Assembly (NCBI GenBank): GCA_003013855.2 | Contig: PVNU02002350.1 | Location: 1 to 64,000, forward strand | Source: Liriodendron chinense | Taxonomy: Eukaryota > Streptophyta > Magnoliopsida > Magnoliales > Magnoliaceae | Length of the DNA: 64,000 bases | Direction of reading: 5' to 3' | Part shown: positions 53,036-64,000 of the stretch, piece after piece | Layout of the letters: every line of letters begins with the position of its first letter | Position numbering within the stretch: the first letter of the stretch is position 1 | Notes under the pieces: model-generated | Seen by the model: only the letters and a program-made list of their open reading frames with translations | What the model was told of the DNA's origin: nothing | The model's database searches: none | Position numbers and translations under genes: made by a program

Positions 53036-55420
53036 TTTTTTTTTCCGAAGAGTAACAATGATTTTATTAAAGAAGCACACAAATGACACAAAGGCTACAG
53101 CCAAAGGAAAAAAAGATAAATTACATCTCCAATGATTTAATACAAAAAGCCCACTCCACCACATGAAGATGAGCTTTTGAGAAAACTTCCTCTGCCTTAA
53201 GAGACTCATTGTGGAAGCACCTCCCATTTATTTCCCCCCAAATAGCCCATAAGGAAGCTAGCAGAACTATTCTCCAACTAGCTTCAACATTTTTCCCTAG
53301 CCCCACCCCATGCCAATTCAAGAATAGCTCCCTGATTGATTCGGGCATCACCCATAATATGTCGAAGATTTTGAAGCAGCAGCTCCACACTTGTCTAGCA
53401 AACTGGAAATGGTGATCTACTTTCTCGGCATCCGCCGTATACATTGAGCACACATTTAACAACACCATTAAACACCTTTGGAGGATGTCAATAGTGAGAA
53501 CTCTACCTCTTCCAACTAGCCATCCAAAGGCCGCAACTTACAAGGGAGCTGCATATACCACACGTTGGCCATGAACATTGGGGAACCATCCCTACCCGAG
53601 TGTCACAAAAGACAGTATAAGGACCAAACCAAAAGCGACAAGAATTTTCCTCTAACTAAAGCATTTTATGCCTTTTTCTCTCACCGGCATACAAAGGTGG
53701 AGATGATCAAGGAGCCTCACAAACTCCTCCACTTTGTCATCTGTCATGTTCCTTCAGCATAGTGGAGACGAAACCACAACATTTCCTTAAGAGTTGTAGC
53801 TGGATGCCGCGATGTTCCTTTGCGTAGAGAGATGAGCTATTCTAGTGAATGCTAGTTGGAGAGAGGATTCTCCGATTCACACATCTTCCCAAAAACGAAC
53901 TCTCACCTTGTTGCCGATAAAGAAGCCAATCTCCATACTAAACATATGCTTAGGTCTAGAGATCCCCTTTCAAACGCACGAAGCTCTATAGAGAGATGAG
54001 TCCTCAACCCCCCACCCCCCTTCTTGGCACCCATACTTTTCTGCTATGACCCTATGCAACAAGAAGCCTTCCTTAATCCCAAATTGCCAAAGCCATATTT
54101 CGGGAAGAGCCAAATTCATATTTATCAAGTCCCTTATACCAGCCCCTCCCTCCTAATAAGGTCTGCATAACTCTTTCCACCCCAAAAGATGAAATCTTTT
54201 CCTATCGTACACTCCGTGCTACAAAAAGCAGCATCTCAACTTTTCCAACCTAGCCAAAACAGATTTTGTGCAGTTGAATAGGGGCATGAGAGGTTTGAGA
54301 ATGCTGCTTTAATGAGGAGGATTTAACCACCCAATGAGAGCTATTGACTTTTCCAGTTAGAGAGCTTCCTTTCAAAACTCTCCACCATAGCATCTCACAA
54401 GTGCTTTGCCGTCTTCCCTATGCAAAGGGGAAGCGCGAGATAGGCTGAGGGGAAAGCCCATGCTCGACATCCGAAAATCCTTACCATTCACTCAACTTCC
54501 TCCTTGGCCTTATTATCATCCTTAGCTTGTCCACCCTTGATGAATTGGAGAAGAGAGATTTGGGCGCCCACTCTGCTCGGCTTGAATCCACAAAATGACG
54601 CCTACGACCTTCAGCTAACATCCTGTTCAAGGTTTCCTTCATCACAATGAACAAGAAGGGAGAGAGGGGGTCACCTTGCTGAATATCCCTCAATGACCTA
54701 AAGAAGCCTTTAGGGGATTTGTTAACCAAAACTGAAAATTTAGCCAACCTGATACACTCCCTCATCCAACCTCGTCCACTTCTGCTCGCATCCCATCCGA
54801 TCCAGCAAGTAGGTCCAAGAACTTCTAAATGACATGATTATATGCCTTCTCTATGTCCAGTTTGCACATATTACTTTCACACCTTCCTTATATCGAGAGT
54901 CAATGCCATGTGAGCTATTGACGCACTATCTAGAAGCTGCCTGCCTATAATGAATGCGGCCTGGTTCTGGGATATAATGGAGGCTAAGACCACCCTATAT
55001 CTAAAAGCCAATGTTTTTTGCGAGAATCTTGTATGGGAGCTGATTGGCCTGAAGTCCTTCAGGTTGCCTGCCCCTGACACCTTCAAGATAATGGGATGAA
55101 GGAAGCACTTAACTTATTCACCAGATGACCCCTCTCATGAAACTCCGCCATAAAGTCCACAATATCGCCCTTCACCACATCCCAAAATTCTTGGAAGAAG
55201 ACTACCAGAAAGCCTTCAGGACCTGGCACCTTGTCCCTCTCCATTGAGTCTACTACCAAATTAATTTCAACTTCCTAAAAAGGTTTCTCTAGAGAAACTG
55301 TGCTGATATCAGAAAGGCACTCAAACTCTAGGTCATTGAGAGTGTCTCTCGCCCACCCATCGTCGGTAAGGAGGGATTTGTAGTGGTTGACCACAATGTC
55401 ACATACCTGCTCTTTCTCTT
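53036..55420 (-). pseudogene. L1-type LINE (non-LTR retrotransposon), decayed
   Basis: On the minus strand the order is RT fragments, then the zinc-binding RT tail, then a short A tail (T run at 53036-53044). Recognisable pieces are MERDKVPGPEGF (about 55240), NLKDFRPISSHTRF and NQAAFIIGRQLLDSASIAH (55086-54877), FSVLVNKSPKGFFRS with QGDPLSPFLFIVM (54765-54481), and a zf-RVT-type tail (AFGWLVGRGRVLTID, then EKVDHHFQFARQVWS; about 53530-53121). Frames are broken between the pieces. The 5' end is not resolved. Confidence 0.85.
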
Positions 55421-57090
55421 CAACTCTTCTTGTTGCTTCTTACCTGCATAACAACAATACTGTGGAAGAATTTCGTAATTGTCCCCCTTATATAATTTTC
55501 TCCTCTCAAAAGAAAAAGTATAAAAATAACTTGGAACCTACCAAAATTGAGAGAGCATGTTTGAGAGAAAAACTCAACACAACTATGTGAGTAACATTTG
55601 AGCACGAGAATGGCTCAAGCAATGTAAACCCCAGGCAATAACAGTTGAAAGTTTGGAACTATAACCTACCATTCTACATGATTTTTTAAATGTCTGTCCT
55701 CGTATTAAGAAACAGTTACATCATGGTTGCATCAGCAATTATGTAAGGAAACTGTCACCCTCCCTGTGTGATATGGGGGTGAATTGGTCCGTTGTGAAAA
55801 AATGGCTGTATCGGGGCTGATATGACTATAGAGGGCTCATTTTAAAAAATAAGTTGTTTTTAATTTTTTTCACTTGTCTTTCTACTTTTTAATTCATTCC
55901 AACCAATTAAAGAAGCTCATAAACTAAGTTTAAACTAGATATAGGCCTATTTTGAGGATCAAAAAACAAATTTTGAGTGCATTTGATGAACCAAAGTGGA
56001 GATCATTTTGGTAAATATAGGAAGAAAAGGTAAACCACCACTTTTTTCTTTCATTTTTCCCTATCCTTTTGTAGTATTTATATGTAGTGGACCCTAACCA
56101 CCAGATCATGCTTGACTTGTGTTCGATTGAGGCCTATTTGGTCGGCTTTCAGCAGGTCAAGCTAACACTGCCTGGAAGATAACATTATTACCAAAAAACG
56201 GCCCATTACACCATCAAATATAGGGCTATCAATGGACCGAGCTGGGCCTGGGGTAGGTCTCGGCCCAGATTTTGAAATGCTTATTTAAAATTCTGATTTT
56301 TCAGGCCCGAGCCTGGCCCATTGACACCCCTAATCAAATACATGTAAAAAAAAAAAAAAAAAATACATACGTAATTGGGATCCTCATGTATTTTAGAATT
56401 TCTACAAATAATCTGAGAGTTTCTCCAGAAAAGATTTCAGCCATTACAGGGCTGCATCGGCTGAGACAGACCCATATTACATCGGCCACCAAACTAACTG
56501 ATACGCCAGCCAATACCATTACATAATACCTTGATCTCTGTCATTCTCTTTTCTACCATTTCCTCCTCTCCTATAAAAAAATTCCAAGCTTTTATCTTGT
56601 CTGTTAATCGAAAACTTCAAACAACGAGATTAAAAAAAAAAAAAAAAACTAGTAAAAGGGCATTTCAGATGACCAAGTACAGTTCTGCAACATGTTTTCA
56701 GCTGCACAGTTGTACGTTTGTGAGGTGCAAATCATAGTAGCCTGGTCTGTCAATCAGCTGGATCTACAACATATTCCCAGTTAAATCATAACCTAAACTT
56801 GCTCATTGGTTGGCTAAATTAGTACATAGCTCACTTTCCACATACTCTCACATATGTATTGCATATAGTTACTCGGGGTTAGTGGGAATTACTTTAGATA
56901 GCCAAGAAAATTTAGTAGCAAGGTGGTCTGCATGCATAATTAGTCTACTCTCATACATACAGCGACACAAACAAACAGACCATAATGGTCCGTATTGACC
57001 AAGGTTACCTCGATTGTGGGTTGCTTTGGTACATGGTACGGGAAAGGATACGCATTACGCTACTTCCTCTAATACATGGTATATATATGT
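55421..57090. other. Intergenic DNA, no gene seen
   Basis: It holds poly-A runs near 56345 and 56635 and a relic of the GTATCGGGGCTGATATG element near 55810. The hAT MITE listed separately also lies here. Open frames are short and unsupported. Confidence 0.5.
56221..56332. mobile_element. Small hAT-type MITE with perfect 8-bp duplication
   Basis: 112 bp, starting TAGGGCTATCAATGG and ending CCATTGACACCCCTA. It is flanked by ATCAAATA at 56213-56220 and again at 56333-56340. This is the best preserved member of the family that includes 18329 and 21342. Confidence 0.88.
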
Positions 57091-57234
57091 TACACTCGGA
57101 TAGGGTCATGTGCGTCATTCCAATGCATACATTGTGCATGCAATATAGCTTTACATATATGGTACACTCGGATAGGGTCATGTGTGTCATTCTAATACAT
57201 ACATCGTGAATGCAATATAGTTTTATATATAAAC
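57091..57234. repeat. 72-bp tandem duplication
   Basis: TACACTCGGATAGGGTCATG recurs at 57091 and 57163, and the rest of the unit follows with a few changes. Confidence 0.85.
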
Positions 57235-57242
57235 TCACACTT

Positions 57243-57399
57243 GGGTCCCTACTCTTGCCTCAGTGGTAGACTCACAAGAATTTCAACACAAGGTCATGGG
57301 TTCAAGTACTCATTGTGGTATAAAAAAGTCATTGTGGTGTGAGTGTGTGGGTGTGTGTGGGGCGTGAGTGCACACTTGCGCGCGCGTGTGTGTGTAAAC
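57243..57399 (+). mobile_element. tRNA-derived SINE, copy 3, perfect 12-bp duplication
   Basis: A-box-like GCCTCAGTGGTAGAC, B-box-like GGGTTCAAGTACTC, then a GT-rich tail region. It is flanked by AAACTCACACTT at 57231-57242 and 57400-57411. The perfect duplication suggests this is the youngest of the three copies. Confidence 0.82.
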
Positions 57400-57749
57400 A
57401 AACTCACACTTTATACCTGAAGTAGTGAATGTTATTATTATAGACCCCACATGCTTAGTGTTATATTATAGCCACATAAATATAAGTATGAATCTCGACA
57501 TTGTTAATATAAATTTGAATTAACTTGATCAATAGTAAGAATATGGAACCATAATTTCGGGCCACTCAAAATGGTGATCTAGATCACTCAATCTGGAAAA
57601 AAAAAAAATTAAGGGGTTCAGTGTTTTAGGTAACATTGGTTTCAACAACTGATGCAACCAAATGGCCACACAAGCCAATTGATAGAGATTTGAAGAAAAG
57701 GCCCACATCCCACACGTGGATGCTCCGCACTTGTGTACAAGAAAAGGAC

Positions 57750-58230
57750 CGCTTTCCTGTTTTAGTCCATTACTACTTTCCTTTTCTTTCAAATCTCTAC
57801 ATTAGGAAATTTCATTTTTCTTTCATATTTTCATATTAGGCAAGAAGTAATTTTAGATTTTCTTATTTAAGTACTTTTCTATTTAGGTGCTTTCTTAATT
57901 ACAGTGCTATCTTATTTAGGTGGTTTCCTATTTTCTCAGATCTTTGCTATCTAGGAAATTCTATTTTGAGATTTTATCGCTTTTATTACAAATTGTAAGG
58001 ACTGATTATAAATAAGGCATATGGCCTATGGAATAAGATAAGTTAATTAATATTTTCTTGAGTAATTCTCATATTTTCTCTACGGTAGCTATTGAAGGGG
58101 GGATCTCTAGTTCAAGACTTTGGATTCGTAGACTCTAGCTTTCGGCTAGAGGATTGTTGGGTCCTTTCCCACAATCTCTTTCTTCTTTTCTTTGATCTAT
58201 TTGCTTCTCCTTTCGGGGTTTGCATCAACC
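57750..58230 (+). other. Possible LTR fragment
   Basis: It contains ATTATAAATAAGGCATATGG (a TATA-like box), then TTTTCTCTACGGTAGCTATTG, and ends with TTTGCATCA. This resembles the U3-R-U5 part of a plant LTR, but the left end and internal region are not identifiable. Confidence 0.35.
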
Positions 58231-58231
58231 A

Positions 58232-58861
58232 CCAATTTGGTCTCACCCAATGAATTTAAGTGGGAATAACCTAAAGTCACAAACTATCTTCATAGTATCA
58301 AATGCATATATAAATGCCCTTGCATTTCTTAATCATTTTACAAAAAAAAATCAGTGTTTAGGCACATGTATAAATATTTCCATGCATTTCCACATGTTGG
58401 GATATTTGGAAAGAGAGGAACAATCGCATCTTTAATAGCAGAAAGCTCCATTGTCTAAAGTGGGTGGGAAGAATTAAAAGTATTCTCTTCAAATGGGTCA
58501 TTTGGCTCTGATAGAAACTAACCAATATGCCAAAAGCCCCACGACTGAAGGAGTGTGTCAAGCGAGGCTCTTCCACTCATTGGGATTGTAACAAACAATA
58601 GGCAAATTTAGTTCAATCGAGCATCCGAATGCATGCACGCATAGCATGTGATGGTAAGCATACTTTAGCCAATTGTTCTTTCTTTGGTATGGAGTTGAAG
58701 TCACATGGAGCACAAAACAACAAGAAAAATCCAAGTTTCAGTTAGTTATCATAACAAACGTCTGGTATGCATGTCTCCCTTTGGCATTTCGTCGAACATT
58801 CGGTACACATCACAATTCAAAAGCCTCAAATCCCATTTAAAAAAAAAAAAAAAAAAAAAAA
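58232..58861 (+). mobile_element. 5'-truncated LINE with poly(A) tail
   Basis: The plus-strand frame at about 58395-58509 reads DIWKERNNRIFNSRKL and then RIKSILFKWVIWL before a stop, the end of a plant LINE zinc-binding RT tail. A 3' UTR and a run of about 23 A at 58838-58862 follow. ATCAACCA occurs at 58224-58231 and 58862-58869 and may be the target duplication. The left border is uncertain. Confidence 0.6.
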
Positions 58862-58869
58862 ATCAACCA

Positions 58870-59527
58870 AAATAGTGAAAGCCATTCTCTACCCTGAATT
58901 CCTCAAGATTTGAAATTGTAATTAATACAGAGAAAATAAATGAAAATTATATTAACAAAAAACAAAAAATAAAATCTCACCTTTTACCCCCTTTTTCAGT
59001 TGGTTGAGAGAGAGAGAGAGAGCGGCTGCTCAGATTTAGGTGAGAGAGAGAGAGAGAGAGAGAGAGAGCGGCTGCTCAGATTTAGGAGAGAGAGAGAGAG
59101 ATGAGGGCTTGGGTGAAAAGACCGATTTGCCCTGTTATTTTCTCCTAATGAGAGTTAACCCCTTCCCATGACCCAAAATGACAAGGATGGACGACGGCTG
59201 TGTGGACGACTGTTAGGTGTTAGGGCCGGGCCATGCTCTGTCCAAACCCGGCCCAGGCCATGACGGGCCAAAATAGTTCAGCCCGAGCCCGTCTGAAATA
59301 TTTATGTATGGCCCAGCCCAAGCCCGGCCCAGGCACGAGTCCGAAAGACTTTGGTAAAATTACGTTTCGGTGGCTCACCTACCGGGTAGATCTGTGATTT
59401 GGTGGGCCCCGCAGTGAACAGAGAGAGAGAGAGAGAGGGTGAGAGGGTGAGATGGGTCGTCAGAGGAGGAAGAAGCTCCTCTCTTTCTTTTAACATGAAT
59501 GTACAGCACGTTAGGCTTGCCAGCTCA
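58870..59527. other. Intergenic DNA
   Basis: Apart from GA tracts (59003-59101 and about 59419-59437) there is a GGCCCGGCCCAGGCC-rich stretch (59220-59335), probably a decayed hAT MITE. No gene. Confidence 0.45.
59003..59101. repeat. GA microsatellite with duplicated linker
   Basis: GA runs alternate with two copies of GCGGCTGCTCAGATTTAGG. Confidence 0.9.
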
Positions 59528-59815
59528 GGTGGCCCCATCATGGTGTTTATATGAAATCCACTCCGACCAAAATGTGTGTCACCTCATGTTTGGACCAGGG
59601 CGTAAAAATAATTTACATCCATGTCTCAAGTGGACCACACGATTGAAAAATAATATAAAGACTTAACACTCACCCTCCAAACTATTTCCCTTCTTATGGC
59701 CCACCTAAATAATTTATGGGGCTGATATTTAGATCTCAGACCTAAGTTTTGTTTTGGTATTAAATGGACGGAGTAGATTTTATTAGCTCATTATGGTGGG
59801 CCCCATAGAAAACAA
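59528..59815. mobile_element. Foldback repeat, second subfamily
   Basis: GTGGCCCCATCATGGTGTTT and ATGAAATCCACTCCGACC at the left; inverted at the right as GGGGCCCACCATAATGAGC and AAATCTACTCCGTCC. The middle has AGTGGACCACACG. About 290 bp; the same subfamily occurs at the right edge. Confidence 0.7.
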
Positions 59816-59837
59816 GGGTGGGCATCCTCTCTCTGTT

Positions 59838-60369
59838 GATTAGGTGTTACCCGGGTAACAGCTTAGTGGGTGTTACCCTTAATGTGGGGCCACCTTTATG
59901 ATTTTTTTTATATCCACGCCGTCAATCCGTTTCTTCAGCCCATTTTCAGGAAGGTTTCCCCAAAATTAAGAAGATCCAAATCTCAGGTGGACCATATCAC
60001 AGGAAAAAAGCGTGGATTGAGTGCCTCACCATTAAAAATTTAAAATGGCCCATAGTAAGGTTTTTATAATTCTTATTTTTCATCCAAACTCTTGATAATG
60101 TCAAGAAGATTTGGTTCAAGGGAAAATAGAAATATCAGCTTGATCCAAAACTTATATGGCCAACAAAAAGTTATTAATGGTCATTCATCACTGTTTCTAG
60201 TGGTGTGGTCCACCTGAGATTTTGATCTTCTTACGGTTTGGGATAGAGTTCTAAAATGAGATAAGAAAACAGATGGACAGTGGAGATATATAATAAATAC
60301 ATCAAGGTGGGCCCCACACGGTAAGGATAACACCCACTAAGCTGTTACCCGGGTAAAAGCTAATCCGCT
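59838..60369. mobile_element. Foldback element with TTACCCGGGTAA termini
   Basis: Left GATTAGGTGTTACCCGGG then TAACAGCTTAGTGGGTG; right inverted GATTAGCTTTTACCCGGG then TAACAGCTTAGTGGGTG. The arms continue into the usual GGGCCCCAC and CCGTCAATCCGTTT blocks. About 530 bp. No clean target duplication. Confidence 0.8.
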
Positions 60370-60407
60370 CCCTTATGCTGCGTCCGCGGAAAACGTCCTC
60401 GGGACGG

Positions 60408-60947
60408 GGAGCAGATTAGGTTCGGCCCGGCCTCACCCAACCCGGTGCGGCCCTTACCAAGGGGCCCACATTGATGTATGTGTTCTATGTCCACGCTGTG
60501 CCCATTCCCTTTTAGCATATCATTCTAGGGCTGAGCCCAAAAATGAAGCAGATCCAATTCTCAGGTAGACCATACCATACAAACAGTGGTAATTGGACAT
60601 TAATGTACCACAAAAGCTTTGGGTTAAGCTGATATTTATCTTCTCCCTTCATCCAGGTTTATCTAAACTTATCAACAAGCTGGATGGCAAATAAACATTA
60701 CACAAAAAGTAGGCTGGGCCATAGGAGGTTTTTAATGGTAGGTTGTTCAATCACCATCGTTTCCAATGGTTTGGTCCACCTGATAATTGGATCTACTCAA
60801 GTTTTTCGACCTTCCACTAAAATGATCCTGAAAAAAACGGTTGGACAGTGTGGATATAGAAGCATACATCAAGATGGACCCAACGGTAAGGCTGCACCAT
60901 CTAGGGTGACCATCTAGGGTGAGGCAGCACCACACCTCATCCGCTCC
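60408..60947. mobile_element. Foldback-family copy
   Basis: Ends GGAGCAGATTAGG and, inverted, GGAGCGGATGAGG. The left arm is GGGGCCCACATTGATG, the middle GGTTTGGTCCACCTG, and the right arm GGTTGGACAGTGTGG. A short segment, ACCATCTAGGGTG, is duplicated near its right end. Confidence 0.75.
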
Positions 60948-61186
60948 AGGAGACCTATACACCCTGTTTGGCACCTTGGATTTGGTTAGACCTGACATGA
61001 ACTGAGTTTAATTATTTGGATTGACCGATTTCGACTCCATAAAACTTTGTTCAAACAGAAAGTCCCTGTGTTTGGGGTTTGTTAGAAAAAAAAAAATTTA
61101 AGTTGATTTCAATCACAGCCCTGTTTGACTCGAACTTGAGCTCGACTCGAGTATTGACTGACTCGACTCAATTCGTACGTTCGACT

Positions 61187-61189
61187 TGG

Positions 61190-61239
<50 letters not shown>

Positions 61240-61251
61240 GGGGGGGGGGGG
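61187..61251. repeat. (TA)n followed by a G run
   Basis: TA for about 48 bases (to 61236), then about 15 G. The G run directly abuts a foldback right half. Confidence 0.9.
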
Positions 61252-61715
61252 AACAGGTTGGATGACAAATAAACATGAATGTGGGCCGTAGGAAGGTTTC
61301 AATGGTGGACATCAATCTCCTCACTGTTTCTTGTGGTGTGGTCCACTTGAGCTTTGTACCTGCATCAATTTTTATTTAATACCTCAAAATGAGTTGTACA
61401 AATTGATGGACGGAGTGGATAAAACAAATACATCTCGGTGGCACCCACAGAGCTTGTTTGATGGCTAGTGTTCACGTCACCAGCCAACTCACGTCGAGTA
61501 CTACCAGTCTACCCCCACGGGGACCTATCTAGAGACAGACGGTCCTGCTAGTGCTCTGTGGGGCCGACAGTGATATATTTGCTTATCCAAGCCGTCGGTC
61601 CATCTTTCAAAGATCATTTATGGCATTATGCAAAAAATGAAGGGGCTCGAAGGCTTGAGTGGACCACACCACAAGAAACAGTAGGGATGTTAACTATCTA
61701 TGTTATGGTGTTTTA
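61252..61715. mobile_element. Two foldback-family halves
   Basis: A right half (about 61252-61480: AACAGGTTGGATGACAAAT ... TTGATGGACGGAGTGG) is followed by a left half (about 61555-61715: CTGTGGGGCCGACAGTG ... GTGGACCACACCACAAG), each missing its partner. Confidence 0.65.
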
Positions 61716-62748
61716 TTTGGTTAGTTAAAAACTTTAAACATTGTGATCTGTCATTTGTGATATGTAATTTGTGAACAAATCGGTATTCACTATTCAGTAG
61801 TAGAAAAAAATATTTTCAAGCAAAAAAAGTGAAATTGTTCGAACTTATTCAAACTCATAAAAATTGTCTGAAATGCGTACGTTCAAACATGTTCGAACAC
61901 GGCTGGGCTAGACCAAACCAAGTTTGAACAAAGCCACCCTGTTCGAATGTTTGTTCGAACACACCCACTCAAGTAGCTGAACGATCCAATCTGGTCCATG
62001 CTCGACTCGAATCGTTGCCCACCTCTAGATTTGGTGGCAAAAGGGAGTATTTCAAATCCATATAGTTACTTTTTACGTTTGACAACCATGGATTTGGGGT
62101 AGTTGGAATCCGAGGTATTTCAAATCTCTATTTTTAATGTGTTTTGAAATCCTAACAATATGTTGAGATTCGGCTAGAACCAAGAGGAAATGCCTTTTTT
62201 GCCTCCCTTTTAAGGGGAGGAGAGTCCCACATGTAACAAAGATGTCTCTAAGCTACTAATCATGAGGCACATGGCACGTTTATGATATCCCAAAATAATT
62301 CAATTATCAGTTGCAATACTAAAATCATATCAATAGAATGATCTGAACCATCCAAATGTTGGACATTTAAATAGATGGTTAAAAAACGTCAGTGAGTCAC
62401 CTATTTGTAATCCTTGCATTTGTGGCCCACCCAAGGCTTAGAATTTCCTCTTTTTTTGCCGAAGTATATATTTTAATGGGCTTATTACCGTCATTCTATC
62501 AAATACCACATATATATACTAATTTAGAGTATGAAAGCTAATTTAGTTAACCAAATCTAAGTCATAAGAATGTACCCAAAAACTCCAATGCCCTCCGAAT
62601 ACAAGCTCCCAAGGAGATTTGGATTGCAGGGCATTTCAGCAATACACAAATGAGAATTTGGAATCACCTTGAATCCAATGTAAATGTGATTCAGATTCCA
62701 ATGCATTCCAAATCCCAAGCTCCCAAGTGCTCCAGGAGACCTATAACA

Positions 62749-63148
62749 GACGCGGATTGTGTCCTGCCCCTGCCCAGATGGATTACCTTCCAGGCAGACC
62801 TGTGGAGGTCCCACCGTTATGTATCTGTTTATCTACTTTGTCTATCCATTTTATAAGATCATTTTAAGATATAACTTTAAAAAGGAGGAAGATCCAATGC
62901 TCAAGTGGGCCACACCAAACTGGGAATGAAACCTGATGACTTTGGTTAATGTAGTGATGACATCACTTGGCTACACTTGCTGTTTGCTGTTTGGTGTGGC
63001 CCACTTGAGCGTTGGATCTGTCTTATTTTGGGGCCCATTTCCTATCATGATATTACAAAATGGATGGACGGAGTAGATAAACAGATACATACAGTGGGCC
63101 CCTCTACTGGTCTGCCCAGACGGTAGGAGCAGGACGCAATCGGGGTCC
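62749..63148. mobile_element. Foldback-family copy (GGATTG-TGTCCTGCC subfamily)
   Basis: It starts GACGCGGATTGTGTCCTGCC and ends, inverted, GGACCCCGATTGCGTCCTGC. The arms carry ACTTTGTCTATCCATTTT and ATGGATGGACGGAGTAG. The centre GTGATGACATCAC is palindromic. Confidence 0.8.
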
Positions 63149-63174
63149 ATTCCCTACCCACATGATAATCCGTT

Positions 63175-63588
63175 ACACATGGATTGAGTCCTGCCTGCCC
63201 GGATGGATTAGGGCCCACTGTGATGCATCCATTTATCCACTTCGTTCCTTTATTTTATAAGATCATGCTGGGATATATATGGGCCCAAAAATGAGGCAGA
63301 TACAACGCTCAAGTGGGCCACACCAAATATAAAGCGAAACCTGGTGACATAATCACTACAGTAGTGATACTGTAATGATGACGTCACCAGGCTCGGATCA
63401 TTATTTGGTGTGGCCCACTTGAGTATTGGGTCTTCCTCCTTTTTTTTATTCATACCTTAAATTGATCTTATAAAATGGATATGCATGAAGTCGATAAATG
63501 GATGAATTACGATTGGGCCCCTCAACAAGTCTGTCCCAACGGTAATACGTATTACCATCCGGCCGGGGGCAGGACGCAATCCACGTCC
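63175..63588. mobile_element. Foldback-family copy (same subfamily as 62749)
   Basis: Left CATGGATTGAGTCCTGCC; right inverted GGACGTGGATTGCGTCCTGC. The central region CACTACAGTAGTGATAC makes it a near-complete palindrome. Confidence 0.8.
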
Positions 63589-63639
63589 GATACGTATGGT
63601 CTGACCATGTGATATCACGGTAAAACTTTCTAAGGGAAC

Positions 63640-64000
63640 CACTTGTAGGGGACCCACCGTGATGTTCAGTGAGATCCATTATATGTGTAATATATCTTAG
63701 GCCAAACTCAAAAAATTCAGAATCATATGTGATTTTGGCCTACCACACGAAGGAAAACAGTCGGTATAGAGACGTCCATCTTTGATATTTACAGGGCCCA
63801 CCATGATAATTATATAAAATCCACTCCAACCTTCAAATAGAAAACCAAAACATAGGCCTGGGTCTAAGCAACAGGCCCATCCATTATGTCAGACGAAAGG
63901 AAACAATTTGGAAGGTGAGCATTACCCTGGACAAATTTTCCAATTGTGTGGTCCACCTTAAACAAGGATGGGGCTGATTTTTCAGCTCTAGGCCTAAGAT
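63640..64000. mobile_element. Foldback repeats, second subfamily, running off the edge
   Basis: GGGGACCCACCGTGATGTTC at the left, GGGCCCACCATGATAATT near 63796, and GTGTGGTCCACCTTAAAC near 63946. Related to 59528-59815. Confidence 0.6.

Larger units (their letters stand above)
60960..62728. mobile_element. Composite insertion flanked by 17-bp direct repeats
   Basis: GCTCCAGGAGACCTATA occurs at 60943-60959 and 62729-62745. Between them the ends form a rough inverted pair, CTGTTTGGCACCTTGG with GATTTGG and, inverted, GCACTTGGGAGCTTGG with GATTTGG. The interior holds a decayed hAT-like element (TTCGAACACG and TGCCCACCTCTA near 62020), a TA and G run, two foldback halves, and a segment shared with 20210-20847. 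Nested history is likely. Confidence 0.55.

Noticed and set aside
57091..57234. 24-residue repeat protein (Met-Thr-Leu-Ser-Glu-Cys pattern)
   Set aside because: It is a 72-bp DNA duplication read through in several frames, with no start context or family.
1..64000. CRISPR array, prophage, operon or plasmid features
   Set aside because: The repeats are plant satellites and transposons; gene structure is eukaryotic with introns.
1..64000. tRNA or rRNA genes
   Set aside because: The only tRNA-like boxes occur in SINE copies lacking a complete cloverleaf; no rRNA-like sequence was seen.

Overview
The window is nuclear DNA of a flowering plant. It has intron-containing genes with GT-AG borders, a family 1 plant glycosyltransferase, a DUF3527 protein, and a dense mix of plant transposon families: Ty3/gypsy, Ty1/copia, L1-type LINE, tRNA-derived SINE, CACTA, hAT, Mutator-like and PIF/Harbinger-like. 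A foldback repeat built on GTGGGCCCAC, CCGTCCATCCATTTT and GGTGTGGTCCAC blocks occurs about 20 times. From memory this repeat is common in magnoliids (magnolia, tulip tree or laurel relatives), so I infer a magnoliid. That is a recollection, not something I could test here.

Layout. 1-4181 is a decayed gypsy element on the minus strand: a complete LTR, a primer site, gag, protease and a truncated reverse transcriptase that runs into a 58-bp tandem repeat. 4.2-8.2 kb is AT-rich DNA with GA microsatellites, foldback fragments and a copia-type solo LTR. 8225-10964 (minus) is a two-exon UGT gene. 11.4-12.7 kb is a Harbinger-like element that hosts two foldback copies. 13385-16237 is a CACTA element with a decayed Transposase_24 gene. 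16.6-18.1 kb is a copia pol fossil invaded by a SINE. 18-38.6 kb has no recognisable host gene. It holds MITEs, a 1.3-kb degenerate 144-bp repeat array and a dense cluster of foldback elements.

38.9-45.7 kb (plus) is the DUF3527 gene: a 5' leader exon, a long repeat-containing leader intron, and a 960-residue protein in two coding exons. 48.4-50.4 kb (minus) is a gene for a UVR-motif plus SnoaL/NTF2-like protein. 51.0-52.2 kb is a Mutator-type element with a perfect 9-bp target duplication. 53.0-55.4 kb is a LINE on the minus strand. 57.2-58.9 kb holds another SINE and a 5'-truncated LINE. 59.5-64 kb is a second foldback cluster.

The three host genes are unrelated and are not an operon-like unit. 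No prokaryotic features, CRISPR arrays, tRNA genes or rRNA genes were found. The most notable host observation is that the UGT lacks the catalytic histidine of its family (Pro22) while the rest of the protein looks intact. The most notable structural observation is that many transposon copies keep readable target-site duplications, which lets the repeat families be assigned to superfamilies from this window alone.
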